This document shows, piece after piece, positions 25,264-34,235 of a stretch of 64,000 bases of DNA (position 1 is the stretch's first letter; each line of letters starts with the position of its first letter). Both the position numbers and the translations under genes were made by a program. This stretch comes from Pseudonocardia kujensis (lineage in GTDB: Bacteria > Actinomycetota > Actinomycetes > Mycobacteriales > Pseudonocardiaceae): contig NZ_JAJSOK010000036.1 in assembly GCF_021283305.1 (NCBI RefSeq), positions 1 through 64,000 of the forward strand, written 5' to 3'. Under the pieces are notes generated by a model. The model did not search any database, was not told where the DNA came from, and worked only from the letters and a program-made list of their open reading frames with translations.

Positions 25264-26103
25264 ATGCCGTGGTTCCCGGACTTCGCCGGTGCGGTCGAGC
25301 TGGTCCGCAGGGAGACCCGCAGCGCGGGGAGGGCCGACCCGGTCGGGCAGTACCTCCGTGCGCTCGACGGGGCCGACACCCACGCCCTCGAGGACGTCTG
25401 GCCCGGGGAGGTGGTGATCCACGATCCCCGCCTCGGCGAGGTCCGTGGGCACCGGGAGCTGCGCCGGTTCGTCGCGCGCAGCCGGTCCCTCCTGGAGGAG
25501 CACCACGCGCGGGTGGAGACCGAGGGCTCCGTCGTCGTCGGGAACCGGGCCGTCGTCGAGCTGCTCGCGCACATCCGCCGGGACGGGCAGGACCTGGACT
25601 GGCCCGTGGCCGTCGTCGCCGAGTCCGCGGAGCGCTCGGTCGTGTTCCGCTCCTACTTCAGCCAGCGCCCCCTCGACGGGCGTCACCACCTCCGCTCCCC
25701 CGTCCTCGGGCCGGGGGCCGTCCGGGTCGCCGATGTCGTCGAGCGCTTCCGGCGCGCCCTGGCCGCCGGCGACACCGACGGGGTGGTGGGCACCTTCGCC
25801 CCCGACGGGTACTTCCGCGAGCCCGCCGGGCAACGGCCCACCCATCGCGGCGGCGACGAGCTCCGCAGCCACTTCCGGAGGTGCTTCGGCGCCGGTGGCG
25901 GCATCGAGCTGCAGGCCTGCGCCGTCACCGACGACGGTGCGCGCTGCGCCCTGGAGTACAACCTCGTGCGCTGGGGCACCCGCGACCTCCCTCCGCAGGC
26001 CGGGCTGGGCGTGTTCGACCGCGGCCCGGACGGGCTCCTCGCCGCGGCGCGCCTCTACGACGACGCCGAGCCGCCGGACGACCCGCCCGGGGCGCCGGCC
26101 TGA
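25264..26103 (+). CDS. Double NTF2/SnoaL-like domain protein
   Basis: 279 residues made of two tandem SnoaL/NTF2-like halves (about residues 28-140 and 155-265). Each opens with a similar helix-strand phrase: YLRALDGADTHALEDVWPGE and RFRRALAAGDTDGVVGTFAP. The second half has FRRCFGAGGGIELQACAVTD. NTF2-fold proteins bind small hydrophobic molecules and include isomerases and cyclases, but catalytic residues cannot be assigned. ATG 25264 gives the first family-like residue. It is followed 97 bp on by the sensor gene; co-transcription is possible. Confidence 0.72.
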   Translation: MPWFPDFAGAVELVRRETRSAGRADPVGQYLRALDGADTHALEDVWPGEVVIHDPRLGEVRGHRELRRFVARSRSLLEEHHARVETEGSVVVGNRAVVELLAHIRRDGQDLDWPVAVVAESAERSVVFRSYFSQRPLDGRHHLRSPVLGPGAVRVADVVERFRRALAAGDTDGVVGTFAPDGYFREPAGQRPTHRGGDELRSHFRRCFGAGGGIELQACAVTDDGARCALEYNLVRWGTRDLPPQAGLGVFDRGPDGLLAAARLYDDAEPPDDPPGAPA

Positions 26104-26200
26104 GCGCGGCCTGAGCGCGGCCGTCGTCACGGTCTTGCCACTCCGGGCTCCGTTCGGAACTCTCTCGACCGTCGAGGTTCCGCCGGGATGAGGAGGCGCT

Positions 26201-27292
26201 GTGGAGCATTCCGACCGGGGGGAGCCGACCGAGCCTGCCGCGGCGCACCGGCCACGCCGACGACGGTGGCCGGCCGAGCTCCGCGGATCGCTCCGGGGGC
26301 GCATGCAGGCGCTGGTGGTCGTCGTGCTGGTCGCCCTGTTCGCCCTGCTCGCGGTGGCGGTGGGCAGCATGGCGCAGGCCTCCGGGGCCGACCGGGTGAT
26401 GATGGACCGTCTCGCTCCCGCGCTCACCTCGGTCGAGCGGTTGCAGACCGCCTTCGTCGACCAGGAGACCGGCCTGCGTGGGTACGTCCTCACGGGCGAG
26501 GACGGCTTCCTGGACCCTTACACCGCCGCGATGCCGCGGATCGCCGCCGAACAGCGGCTGCTCGGCACGGTCGTCCCGGAGCTGTCCGGTGCCCTGACCG
26601 CGGTCACCGCCGCCCACGACGACTGGACGACCAACGCCGCCCGACCCTTCATCGACCTCCGGCGCGCGGGCGACGCCGTCCAGGCCTCGGCACTCGCCGC
26701 CCAGGGCCTGGGGAAGATGCGTTTCGACGTGCTCCGCGAGCGTGTCGACACCCTCCGCACGCAGATCCACGCCGAGGCGGACGCGGCCGCGGCCGACGCC
26801 GCGGCGGCCCGCCGGCGCCTCGTCGGCGTCCTCGTCGGCGTGGCCGTCCTCGGGGTGGCGCTGGGGGTCGCCGCGGTGCGGTTCCAGCGGCGCTGGGTGC
26901 TCGCTCCCCTCACCCGGCTCGGCGACGACGTCGCCGCCGTGGCCGCCGGGGACCTCGCCCACCCGATCCACGACGACGGCCTGCGCGAGCTCGCCACGGT
27001 CGGCCGCGGCGTCGCGACGATGCGCGACCGCCTCACCGACCACGCCGCGGAGACCGCGCGGACCGAACGCCTGCGCGCCCGTGCCGACCAGGCCGAACGG
27101 ATGGCGGACACCCTGCGCCACGACGTCATCGTCGAGCTGTCCTCGCTCACCCTGACCGTCACCGCGCTCGCAGGTCGCCATCCCCGGGCCGAGGCCGAGC
27201 TGCACCGCGTGGTCCACCGACTCGACCTCGCCATCACCGCCATCCGCAAGGCGATCTTCGAGAGCCCGGATCCCGCCGCGCCCCCGCGCTGA
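26201..27292 (+). CDS. CHASE3-HAMP sensor with DHp-like helix pair but no ATPase domain
   Basis: 363 residues: TM1 (about 35-58), an extracytoplasmic CHASE3 domain (TSVERLQTAFVDQETGLRGY, LTGEDGFLDPYTAAMPRI), TM2 (about 207-228) and HAMP (WVLAPLTRLGDDVAAVAAGD). These are followed by a helical region, ADTLRHDVIVELSSLTLTV then HRLDLAITAIRKAIFES, resembling the HisKA_3 dimerisation domain of NarL-type sensor kinases. The protein ends there; no HATPase_c N/G boxes follow, and the next gene is a hydrolase. It may be a truncated kinase or a signalling subunit needing a partner. GTG start with a GAGGAGG SD. Confidence 0.8.
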   Translation: MEHSDRGEPTEPAAAHRPRRRRWPAELRGSLRGRMQALVVVVLVALFALLAVAVGSMAQASGADRVMMDRLAPALTSVERLQTAFVDQETGLRGYVLTGEDGFLDPYTAAMPRIAAEQRLLGTVVPELSGALTAVTAAHDDWTTNAARPFIDLRRAGDAVQASALAAQGLGKMRFDVLRERVDTLRTQIHAEADAAAADAAAARRRLVGVLVGVAVLGVALGVAAVRFQRRWVLAPLTRLGDDVAAVAAGDLAHPIHDDGLRELATVGRGVATMRDRLTDHAAETARTERLRARADQAERMADTLRHDVIVELSSLTLTVTALAGRHPRAEAELHRVVHRLDLAITAIRKAIFESPDPAAPPR

Positions 27293-27445
27293 GCCCGGGC
27301 CCGGCCCACCGACCGGGCGTCCCGCCACCCACCGGAGCGCCCGCGGGGTCACTCGGCGGTATCCGGCCCGGTGACCCGCCACCAGAGTGGGAGGACGCGG
27401 CCCGCGCGTCCGCGGCCGCCAGGTCGGACCAACCGGAGGCATCGT

Positions 27446-28270
27446 ATGGCCACGATCACCACGCCCGACGGCACGGAGATCTTCTACAAGGACTGGGGCT
27501 CGGGACAGCCCATCGTCTTCAGCCACGGCTGGCCGCTCTCCAGCGACGACTGGGACACCCAGATGCTGTTCTTCCTCCAGCAGGGCTACCGCGTCATCGC
27601 CCACGACCGTCGCGGGCACGGCCGCTCCACCCAGACCCCCGACGGTCACGACATGGACCACTACGCCGACGACCTGGCCGCGCTGACCGCCCATCTCGAT
27701 CTCCGCGACGCGGTGCACGTCGGGCACTCCACCGGCGGCGGCGAGGTGGTGCGCTACCTCGCCCGGCACGGCGAGGACCGGGTGGCGAAGGCGGTGCTGA
27801 TGAGCGCCGTGCCGCCGCTGATGGTGCGGACCGACGCGAACCCCGGCGGGCTGCCGAAGAAGGTGTTCGACGACCTCCAGGCCCAGCTGGCCGCCAACCG
27901 GTCCGAGTTCTACCGCGCCCTGCCCTCCGGACCCTTCTACGGCTTCAACCGTCCCGGGGTGGAGCCCTCCGAGGCGATCATCGCCAACTGGTGGCGGCAG
28001 GGGATGATGGGCAGCGCGAAGGCGCACTACGACGGCATCGTCGCCTTCTCCCAGACCGACTTCACCGAGGACCTGAGGACGATCACGGTGCCGGTGCTGG
28101 TGATGCACGGCGACGACGACCAGATCGTCCCCTACGCCGACTCCGGCCCCTTGTCGGCGGAGCTCGTCCGGAACGGCACCCTGAAGACCTACGCCGGCTT
28201 CCCGCACGGCATGCCGACCACCCAGGCCGAGACGATCAACACCGACCTCCTGGACTTCATCCGCTCCTGA
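27446..28270 (+). CDS. Alpha/beta hydrolase, non-haem chloroperoxidase/esterase type
   Basis: A 274-residue alpha/beta hydrolase. It has the oxyanion region [12 protein letters not shown], the nucleophile elbow [18 protein letters not shown] (catalytic Ser), the Asp in [11 protein letters not shown] and the His in [13 protein letters not shown]. This is the cofactor-free haloperoxidase/perhydrolase-esterase subgroup; the physiological reaction is usually ester hydrolysis. ATG 27446 follows an ACCGGAGG SD. It is convergent with the tautomerase gene at the end of the meta-cleavage operon (18 bp apart). Confidence 0.92.
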   Translation: MATITTPDGTEIFYKDWGSGQPIVFSHGWPLSSDDWDTQMLFFLQQGYRVIAHDRRGHGRSTQTPDGHDMDHYADDLAALTAHLDLRDAVHVGHSTGGGEVVRYLARHGEDRVAKAVLMSAVPPLMVRTDANPGGLPKKVFDDLQAQLAANRSEFYRALPSGPFYGFNRPGVEPSEAIIANWWRQGMMGSAKAHYDGIVAFSQTDFTEDLRTITVPVLVMHGDDDQIVPYADSGPLSAELVRNGTLKTYAGFPHGMPTTQAETINTDLLDFIRS

Positions 28271-28288
28271 GCGGGCTCCGCGCGCGGA

Positions 28289-28495
28289 TCACGTCTCCGT
28301 CCCGTGCGCTCGGCGCTCCTCGAGCGTGACGTCGCCGGCTGCGAAATGGGTGGGCGGCGTCTCGCGCAGGATCACCCGGATCGAGGGGATCGGGGCATCG
28401 AGCGCCCGGCGGGCGCCCTCGGTGAGCTCGTGGATCAGCGCGCGCAGCTGGGCCGGGGTGCGGCCCTCCGCGAGGGTGACCTCAATGATCGGCAC
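28289..28495 (-). CDS. dmpI: 4-Oxalocrotonate tautomerase
   Basis: A 68-residue tautomerase subunit whose mature N-terminus is Pro (MPIIEVTLAEGRTPAQLRAL). Pro1 is the catalytic base interconverting 2-hydroxymuconate and 2-oxohex-3-enedioate in the oxalocrotonate branch of catechol meta-cleavage. The C-terminal part has ILRETPPTHFAAGDVTLEER, matching the usual PPxxWxxGG region only loosely. It overlaps the upstream decarboxylase gene by 14 bp and is the last gene of the IclR-dmpE-dmpH-dmpI operon. Length is normal for the family. Confidence 0.88.
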   Translation of the reverse strand: MPIIEVTLAEGRTPAQLRALIHELTEGARRALDAPIPSIRVILRETPPTHFAAGDVTLEERRAHGTET

Positions 28496-29294
28496 GGTCG
28501 CCTCCGTCGAGGGTGATGCTTCCGAGGTGGGTGAAGTGCGCGGCGATCCGCGCGCCGGGCCGGATCGGGACGGCGTCCGTCATCCCGCCGGTGAGGACGA
28601 CCCAGCCCGGTTCCAGGGTACGGCCGCGCTCGGCGAGGGTGTTGGCGGCGAAGGCCAGGGCCTCGGCGGGGTGGCCGTGGACCGCGGCGCCGGTCGCGGA
28701 GTCGACCACCTCGCCGTCGACCTCCAGCAGGCAGGCCTCGAGGGCCAGGTCGAGGTCCTCGGGGCGCCGGACCACCGGGCCCGTGACGAAGAACCCCGAC
28801 GAGTTGTTGTCGGCGACGGCGTCCGCCACCGAGAACCGGTAGCCCGAGAACCGGCTGTCGATGATCTCGATGGCGCCCACGACGTGCGCCACCGCGCCCA
28901 GCGCCCTCGCCGCGGTCACCCCGGGCCCGGCGAGCCGCTCGCCCAGCACGAACGCGATCTCGGGCTCCGCGCGGGGCTGGACCAGCCGAGAGCGCGGCAC
29001 GGAGGCGCCGGCCGGCAACGCCATCGCGTCCGTCAGCCACGCGGTCGAGGGCCGGTCGACGCCGACCTGCCGCTGCTTGGCCCGCGAGGTCACCCCGAGC
29101 TTCACCCCGGTCAGCCGCTCGCCGCGGGCGAGCCGGCGGGCGAGCGCGGCGTCCTGCGCGGCGTAGCCGGTGGTGACGTCCAGGCCGGGCCACTCGGCGC
29201 TGATCGCGCTGCGGGCACGGGGTGCATCCGCCGCCGCCAGCAGCTCGGTGGCGACGGAGTCGACCGTCCAGTTCGGTGCCGACGGCTCGCTCAT
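28482..29294 (-). CDS. dmpH: 4-Oxalocrotonate decarboxylase (2-oxo-3-hexenedioate decarboxylase)
   Basis: A 270-residue member of the fumarylacetoacetate-hydrolase/hydratase-decarboxylase family (FAH fold, Mg2+-dependent). It decarboxylates 2-oxohex-3-enedioate to 2-oxopent-4-enoate. It shows GVKLGVTSRAKQRQVGVDRP, the metal-binding acidic cluster QPRAEPEIAFVLGERL, and AIEIIDSRFSGYRFSVADAV with DNNSSGFFV. The ATG at 29294 overlaps the upstream hydratase stop by 4 nt; the two are close paralogues. In Pseudomonas DmpE and DmpH form a complex, which probably holds here. Assignment of decarboxylase versus hydratase rests on gene order next to dmpI. Confidence 0.85.
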   Translation of the reverse strand: MSEPSAPNWTVDSVATELLAAADAPRARSAISAEWPGLDVTTGYAAQDAALARRLARGERLTGVKLGVTSRAKQRQVGVDRPSTAWLTDAMALPAGASVPRSRLVQPRAEPEIAFVLGERLAGPGVTAARALGAVAHVVGAIEIIDSRFSGYRFSVADAVADNNSSGFFVTGPVVRRPEDLDLALEACLLEVDGEVVDSATGAAVHGHPAEALAFAANTLAERGRTLEPGWVVLTGGMTDAVPIRPGARIAAHFTHLGSITLDGGDRADH

Positions 29295-30127
29295 GCCTGC
29301 TCCTCCCGGGCCAGGACCGCCGTGACGTCCCCGACGCCGGCGATGCGGGTGGTGACGGTGTCGCCCGGGGCGATGGGGAAGGCCCGGGTCATCGAGCCGG
29401 GCAACACGACGTGCCCGGGTTCGAGGGTCACGCCCAGGGGCCCGACCGTGTTGGCCAGCCACACCAGCGCGGACAACGGAGACCCGAGCACCGCTCCCCC
29501 GGCCCCCGTGGCGACCAGGTCGCCGTTGACGTGCAGGGTGCAGCCCGCCAGCCGCAGGTCCACGTCCGGGAGCCGGACCGGGCGGCTGCCCAGCACGACC
29601 CCGCCCGACGACGCGTTGTCGGCGACCGTGTCGAAGATGCCGATGCGCCACTCCTCGATCCGCGAGTCGACGATCTCCAGCGCGGGCAGCACGTACTCGA
29701 CGGCCCGGGCGGCCTCGGCGACGGTCACGCCCGGCCCGGTCAGCGGGGCGCCGAGCACGAACGCGACCTCCGGCTCGATCCGCGGCTGCAGGTAGCGCCC
29801 CGCCGGGATCGGCTGGTGCTCGAGATGGAACATGCTCGCGGTGAGATGCCCGAAGTCCGGCTGCGAGACGCCCATCTGCTGCTGCATCGCCCGCGAGGAG
29901 AGCCCGACCTTGTGCCCCTTCACCACGTCGCCCGCGGCCTGCCAGGCGGCGACCTGCCGCTGCTGGATCCGGTAGGCGAGGTCGAGCGGGGCGTCGGCGA
30001 GCTCGTCGCTCAGCGGCGCGGTCGGCCTGCCGTCGCGGTGGACCTGGAGCAGCCGGTCGGCGAACAGGGCCTCGATGCCCTCGGTAGTCCCGATGCTCCC
30101 GGTGCTCCCGCGCGTGCCGGTGCTCAC
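29291..30127 (-). CDS. dmpE: 2-Oxopent-4-enoate hydratase
   Basis: A 278-residue FAH-fold hydratase adding water to 2-oxopent-4-enoate (2-hydroxypenta-2,4-dienoate) to give 4-hydroxy-2-oxovalerate, the substrate of the aldolase at 36375-37394. Key stretches are GHKVGLSSRAMQQQMGVSQP, QPRIEPEVAFVLGAPLTGPG with metal-binding Glu residues, and ALEIVDSRIEEWRIGIFDTV followed by DNASSGGVV. The start is a GTG overlapping the IclR stop by 4 nt. The N-terminal 15 residues are Gly/Ser/Thr-rich. Hydratase versus decarboxylase cannot be separated with certainty by eye. Confidence 0.84.
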   Translation of the reverse strand: MSTGTRGSTGSIGTTEGIEALFADRLLQVHRDGRPTAPLSDELADAPLDLAYRIQQRQVAAWQAAGDVVKGHKVGLSSRAMQQQMGVSQPDFGHLTASMFHLEHQPIPAGRYLQPRIEPEVAFVLGAPLTGPGVTVAEAARAVEYVLPALEIVDSRIEEWRIGIFDTVADNASSGGVVLGSRPVRLPDVDLRLAGCTLHVNGDLVATGAGGAVLGSPLSALVWLANTVGPLGVTLEPGHVVLPGSMTRAFPIAPGDTVTTRIAGVGDVTAVLAREEQA

Positions 30128-30939
30128 GAGGCGGTCCGCTCGAGGCCGACGACGGCGGCCGGCAGTGCGGACGCGGGCTGGGGCGCGGCGGCGTCCACCA
30201 GGTCCCGGGACACCCCACGCGCGGTCTCGACGACGGCCCGCGTGAGCTCCGCCCGGCGGGCGCGGAACCGGCTGGCGGGCACGCTCACGCTCACGGCCGC
30301 GACCACCGAGCCCATCTCGTCCCGCACCGGGGCCGCGACGCAGTGCACCTCCGGGATGGTCTCGCCGAGGTCGACGGCGTAGCCCGTGCCGCGGACCTGC
30401 CGCAGCGTCGCGCGCAACGCGGTCGGGTCGGTCACGGTCGTCGCGGTGTGCCTGCGCAACGGGGCGCCGTCGATCATCCGGCTCAGCTCCGCGTGCTCGA
30501 GCTGGGCGAGCAGCACCTTGCCCACGGCCGTGCTGTGCGCCTCCAGCCGCGCCCCGACGTTCGCGCCGCGCACCGAGATGTTGTGCGTGCCGAGCAGCTT
30601 GTCCACGTAGAGGATCCGACCGCGCTCCAGGACGGCGAGGTGGCAGGTCTCGCCGTGCGTCTCGACGAGCCGGTCGAGGTGCGGGGCCGCGCAGGACCGC
30701 ACGTCGATCGTGCCGCGCAGCGCCTCGGACAGCTCGACGACCCGCCAGCCGATCCGGTACCGGCCGCGCGCCCGGCACTGCAGCAGGCCGGTCTCGACCA
30801 GGCTCGCCATCACCGAGTGCGCCGTCGAACGTGGAATACCGACCGTGGCCGCGACCTCGCGGACGCCCCACTCGGGGCATTCCGCGGTGAACAGATCCAG
30901 GATGGGACCGATTTTCTGAATCGTCTGGAGATTCGCCAT
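30124..30939 (-). CDS. IclR-family regulator of the meta-cleavage cluster
   Basis: 271 residues. The N-terminal wHTH (LQTIQKIGPILDLFTAECPE, then REVAATVGIPRSTAHSVMAS) precedes the IclR effector domain (DVRSCAAPHLDRLVETHGET, AHSTAVGKVLLAQLEHAEL, GYAVDLGETIPEVHCVAAPV). It is the first gene of the operon with the hydratase, decarboxylase and tautomerase (GTGA overlap with dmpE), and divergent from an AraC gene. IclR proteins commonly control aromatic catabolism (PcaR, CatR-type), so it is the prime candidate to bind the paired 17-bp palindromes at 35382-35441. This is inference. Confidence 0.87.
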   Translation of the reverse strand: MANLQTIQKIGPILDLFTAECPEWGVREVAATVGIPRSTAHSVMASLVETGLLQCRARGRYRIGWRVVELSEALRGTIDVRSCAAPHLDRLVETHGETCHLAVLERGRILYVDKLLGTHNISVRGANVGARLEAHSTAVGKVLLAQLEHAELSRMIDGAPLRRHTATTVTDPTALRATLRQVRGTGYAVDLGETIPEVHCVAAPVRDEMGSVVAAVSVSVPASRFRARRAELTRAVVETARGVSRDLVDAAAPQPASALPAAVVGLERTAS

Positions 30940-31044
30940 GTCACTCTCCCTCGAGCGTCCCTGCTCGTGCCCGGCGGCGGTATATAGTCACCGTGGCCGG
31001 GATCACCTGGTCCGTGACGGTAGGGATCGGAGTGGATCCGCGAC

Positions 31045-32049
31045 ATGGCTGCAGGCGCAGGGGAACCTGGCGCCGGGCGCACGGCGCCCGGCTCCGTCGC
31101 GCTCGTGTCGACCAACGGGCTGGACCCGCGCGAGGGCCGCGCGCTGTGGAGCGAGGCGATCAGCTCCCAGTACTGCGAGCTGGACCTGCACGTCCCGCGC
31201 CCGAGCCAGCGCTTCGACGGCAGCCTGTTCTCGCGCCCGGTCGGCGGGCTGGACTTCACCTGGATGATGTCCGCGCCGCACACCGTGGTCCGCAGCCCCG
31301 CCATGATCGCCTCCGACGGGCGGCAGGACTTCCTGCTGTGCCTGGTCACGCAGGGGTACGCCGAGGTCACCCAGGACGGGCGCACGTGCCGGCTCCGGGA
31401 CGGTGCCGTGACGGTGCTGGACTGCGACCGGCCCTTCGAGTTCCGGCTCCCGCACGACTTCGAGCAGGTCGTGGTGCGGGTGCCACGCGAGCGGATGCTC
31501 GCCAGGCTGCCCGAGTCGACCCTCGCGGGGACCACCGCCTGCGCCGTCCCGGGCCGGTCCGGGATCGGCGGGATGCTCAGCCAGTTCGTGCAGCAGGTGC
31601 CCAGGCTCGATCCGGCGAGCGTCCGGCGGTCCTCGCCCGTCCTGGTCGGGTCCACCCTGGACCTGCTCGTGGAGGCACTCACCGCGGGACCCGCGGTGAC
31701 GGGCACGACCCAGCAGGCCCGCCTCAGGGACCTGCAGCGCGCCAAGGCGGCGTTGCGGGAGGGGCTGCACGACGCCGAACGCTCCATGACCCAGGTCTGC
31801 CGCGAGCTGGGGATGTCGCAGCGCCACCTCCAGACGCTGTTCGCCGAGGCCGGCACGACCCCGAGTGCGTGGCTGGTCCGGGAGCGGATCGGTCGGGCCG
31901 GGCAGCTCCTGCGCACCACGGACCTCACGGCCGAGGACATCGCCCGTCGTTGCGGGTTCCGCGATTACTCGCATTTCCACCGCACATTCCGACGGCAGGT
32001 CGGAATGACACCCGGCGCATTCCGGAAGGCGCCGGAACCGCACGCGTGA
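31045..32049 (+). CDS. AraC-family regulator, AraC-binding-like N-domain
   Basis: 334 residues. The N-terminal half is an AraC_binding_2-type cupin-like domain of the FeaR/NphR kind (VVRSPAMIASDGRQDFLLCL, RDGAVTVLDCDRPFEFRLPH). The C-terminal double HTH includes MTQVCRELGMSQRHLQTLFA and LTAEDIARRCGFRDYSHFHR. Related regulators activate phenol and 4-hydroxyphenylacetate monooxygenase genes in actinobacteria, fitting the HpaB/PheA1-type gene just beyond its convergent neighbour. It is divergent from the IclR gene across a 105-bp spacer with a TATATAGT promoter-like element near 30980. A terminator follows. Confidence 0.87.
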   Translation: MAAGAGEPGAGRTAPGSVALVSTNGLDPREGRALWSEAISSQYCELDLHVPRPSQRFDGSLFSRPVGGLDFTWMMSAPHTVVRSPAMIASDGRQDFLLCLVTQGYAEVTQDGRTCRLRDGAVTVLDCDRPFEFRLPHDFEQVVVRVPRERMLARLPESTLAGTTACAVPGRSGIGGMLSQFVQQVPRLDPASVRRSSPVLVGSTLDLLVEALTAGPAVTGTTQQARLRDLQRAKAALREGLHDAERSMTQVCRELGMSQRHLQTLFAEAGTTPSAWLVRERIGRAGQLLRTTDLTAEDIARRCGFRDYSHFHRTFRRQVGMTPGAFRKAPEPHA

Positions 32050-32057
32050 CAGCACGA

Positions 32058-32090
32058 ATGCCGGCTCCTCGGGGCACGAGGAACCGGCAT
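32058..32090. terminator. Bidirectional terminator between convergent genes
   Basis: ATGCCGG-C-TCCTCG (32058-32071) pairs with CGAGGA-A-CCGGCAT (32077-32090) with a 5-nt loop and one C/A bulge. It fills the spacer between the AraC gene and the flavin reductase gene, which end at 32049 and 32112 in opposite directions. Confidence 0.75.
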
Positions 32091-32111
32091 CCGGTGGCCG
32101 TCGGGAAACCG

Positions 32112-32657
32112 TCAGAATCCCCACGGTTCGTCGCGGCCCGTCAGTTCCAGGGCGCGGAAGCTGCCGGTGTAGAACACCAGGGGCCTGCCGTCCGCGTACC
32201 AGAGCCGTTCCACCCGCCCGATGTGCAGCGTGTGGTCGCCCGCCGGGTGCGAGGCCTCCAGCGAGCAGGCCAGGTGGACCAGGGCGCCGTCGAGCAGCGG
32301 GACGTCGCCGCGCCAGACGAACCGGACCAGGTCCGGGTCGTCCTGCGGCGCGCCCGCGAAGTGCAGGCCGAGCGGCTCCTGGTCGCAGGCCAGCACCGAG
32401 ACGCCGTAGCGCCCGGTCTCGAGGATCCGGCCGTTCATCTTCGCCCGGTTGGCGATGGACACCAGCACGAGCGGCGGGTCCAGCGACACCGAGGTGAACG
32501 CGTTCGCCGTCATCCCGTGGACCGAGGCCTCGTTCCGGTCCCCGGAGTCGGTCGGCTGAGCCGTGGTGACGATGGTGACGCCGCTCGCGAAGCGCCCCAA
32601 CGCCTTCCGCATGTCCAGAGGGGACGGTCGAGACGACACCGCCGCCACCGTGCTCAC
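32112..32657 (-). CDS. hpaC: Flavin reductase component of the two-component monooxygenase
   Basis: A 181-residue flavin-reductase-domain (FMN-binding split barrel) protein supplying reduced FAD to the monooxygenase encoded just upstream. It has [18 protein letters not shown], the family signature [40 protein letters not shown] and [20 protein letters not shown]. The GTG start overlaps the hpaB-like stop by 4 nt (GTGA), giving coupled synthesis of the two components. It is the last gene of the dioxygenase-monooxygenase-reductase operon. In Rhodococcus phenol systems the equivalent is called PheA2. Confidence 0.88.
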   Translation of the reverse strand: MSTVAAVSSRPSPLDMRKALGRFASGVTIVTTAQPTDSGDRNEASVHGMTANAFTSVSLDPPLVLVSIANRAKMNGRILETGRYGVSVLACDQEPLGLHFAGAPQDDPDLVRFVWRGDVPLLDGALVHLACSLEASHPAGDHTLHIGRVERLWYADGRPLVFYTGSFRALELTGRDEPWGF

Positions 32658-34204
32658 CGCGCCAGCCGCCGGACGACCTCGAGGTCGTCATTGTCGAACA
32701 TGTCCGGCCGGGTCCAGCCGTCGACGTCGTACTCGGACATGCACTGCTCGGCGAAGCCCTTGAGCGCCAGGTCCTGGCCGCTGGCCTGGTAGGCGAACAG
32801 CGTCTGGAACCGGACGGCCTCGTGGTCGCCGCCGTAGTTGCGCTCGTAGAGCTCGTGCCGGCCGCCGAACTCGGTGCCCACCGCGTCCCACAGCAGCTTG
32901 AGCAGCTTGACCCGGTCGATCGCCTCGATGCCGTTCGAGCCCCGGACGTACTGGTCCAGGTACGGCCGGACCTCGGGGTTCTTCCAGTCGCTGGCGTGCG
33001 AGTTCAGGTAGATCAGCCCACTGCCCAGCGTCTGCTCGATGATCTCCTTGATCCGCGGGTAGCCCACGCCCATGAACGTCCGGTACGCCAGCCCGTAGTT
33101 GACGTTGGGCTGCACCGCGCCGCCGACCCACTCCTGCGGGGACTTGGCCATCGCGTCGGACAGGCCCCAGAACAGGTCGCGCCAGTTGAGGATCTCGCCG
33201 ATCTGCATCTGCACGCCGCGGAAGCTCGACGTGCCGGTCATCTCGACCGCCTTCATCGCGCAGCCGGCGATGAAGTCCAGCTTGACCGCGAGCCGCGCGC
33301 AGCCGTGGAAGGTGAAGCGCGGCAGGAAGCCGGAGGCCATGACGAAGTTGTTGGCCGCGTTCGCGTCGTACAGGAAGACGTTCTCCCACGGCACCAGCAC
33401 CCGGTCCATGATCATGATTGAGTCGTTCTCGTCGAGGCGCGACGAGAGCGGGTTGTCGAACGGGCTGCCGGTCACCGCGGCGTTGTACTCGTAGGACGTG
33501 CGGCAGATCAGCTTCAGGCCGGGCGAGTTCATCGGCACGGTGAAGACCACGCCGAACTCCTTCTTGCGCACCGGGAGCCCGTAGTGCGCGATGAAGTTGG
33601 CGTTGGTCAGCGCCGACCCCGTCGCGACGACCTTCGCGCCGGAGACGATCAGCCCGGCGTCGGTCTCCTCGACGACGTGGACGCACACGTCCGCGGTCTC
33701 GTCGGCCGGCTTGTCGCGGTCGATCGGCGGGTGGACGATCGCGTGGTTGAGGTACGAGACCTGCTCCTGGGTCTGCTTGTACCAGCGCAGCGCGTTGTCC
33801 TTGAACGGCCCGTAGTAGTCCGCGTTCGCGCCGAGCGTGCCGAGGAAGGACGCCTTGTAGTCCGGCGTACGCCCCATCCAGCCGTAGGTCATGCGCTGCC
33901 AGCCCACGATCGCGTCGCGCGCCCGGACCAGGTCCTCGGACGAGCGGGCGGTCTTGAAGAACGGGTGCGTGACGCCGCCGTTGCCGGTGTCCGTCGGGAC
34001 GGTCAGCACACCGGCGGCCTCGGGCTCGTGCAGCGCGTCGTACAGCCGCGCGATGGAGCGGGCGGAGTTGCGGAACGCCGGGTGGGTGGTGACGTCCTCG
34101 ACGCGCTCGCCGCGGAACCAGACCTCACGGCCGTCGCGGAGGGACTCCAGGTACTCGTCGCCCGTCATCGGACGGGTGGTGGGGCGCGCCTCGGTGGTCG
34201 TCAT
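32654..34204 (-). CDS. hpaB: FADH2-dependent phenol/4-hydroxyphenylacetate-type monooxygenase, large component
   Basis: A 516-residue HpaB/PheA1-family hydroxylase that uses reduced FAD and O2 to ortho-hydroxylate a phenol to a catechol. It has [60 protein letters not shown] and [20 protein letters not shown]. The partner reductase is coupled downstream. Upstream is an extradiol catechol dioxygenase, and downstream enzymes yield 4-hydroxy-2-oxovalerate and acetaldehyde rather than succinic semialdehyde. The substrate is therefore more likely phenol or a simple alkylphenol than 4-hydroxyphenylacetate. That choice is inference from gene context. Confidence 0.86.
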   Translation of the reverse strand: MTTTEARPTTRPMTGDEYLESLRDGREVWFRGERVEDVTTHPAFRNSARSIARLYDALHEPEAAGVLTVPTDTGNGGVTHPFFKTARSSEDLVRARDAIVGWQRMTYGWMGRTPDYKASFLGTLGANADYYGPFKDNALRWYKQTQEQVSYLNHAIVHPPIDRDKPADETADVCVHVVEETDAGLIVSGAKVVATGSALTNANFIAHYGLPVRKKEFGVVFTVPMNSPGLKLICRTSYEYNAAVTGSPFDNPLSSRLDENDSIMIMDRVLVPWENVFLYDANAANNFVMASGFLPRFTFHGCARLAVKLDFIAGCAMKAVEMTGTSSFRGVQMQIGEILNWRDLFWGLSDAMAKSPQEWVGGAVQPNVNYGLAYRTFMGVGYPRIKEIIEQTLGSGLIYLNSHASDWKNPEVRPYLDQYVRGSNGIEAIDRVKLLKLLWDAVGTEFGGRHELYERNYGGDHEAVRFQTLFAYQASGQDLALKGFAEQCMSEYDVDGWTRPDMFDNDDLEVVRRLAR

Positions 34205-34235
34205 CGTCGTCTCCTCCTCGAGTCGATGCGGGTGG

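Noticed and set aside
32654-34204. 4-Hydroxyphenylacetate (homoprotocatechuate) pathway
   Set aside because: The lower-pathway genes are of the DmpF/DmpG type, yielding acetaldehyde, rather than HpaF/G/H/I yielding succinic semialdehyde. A phenol-type route explains the cluster better.
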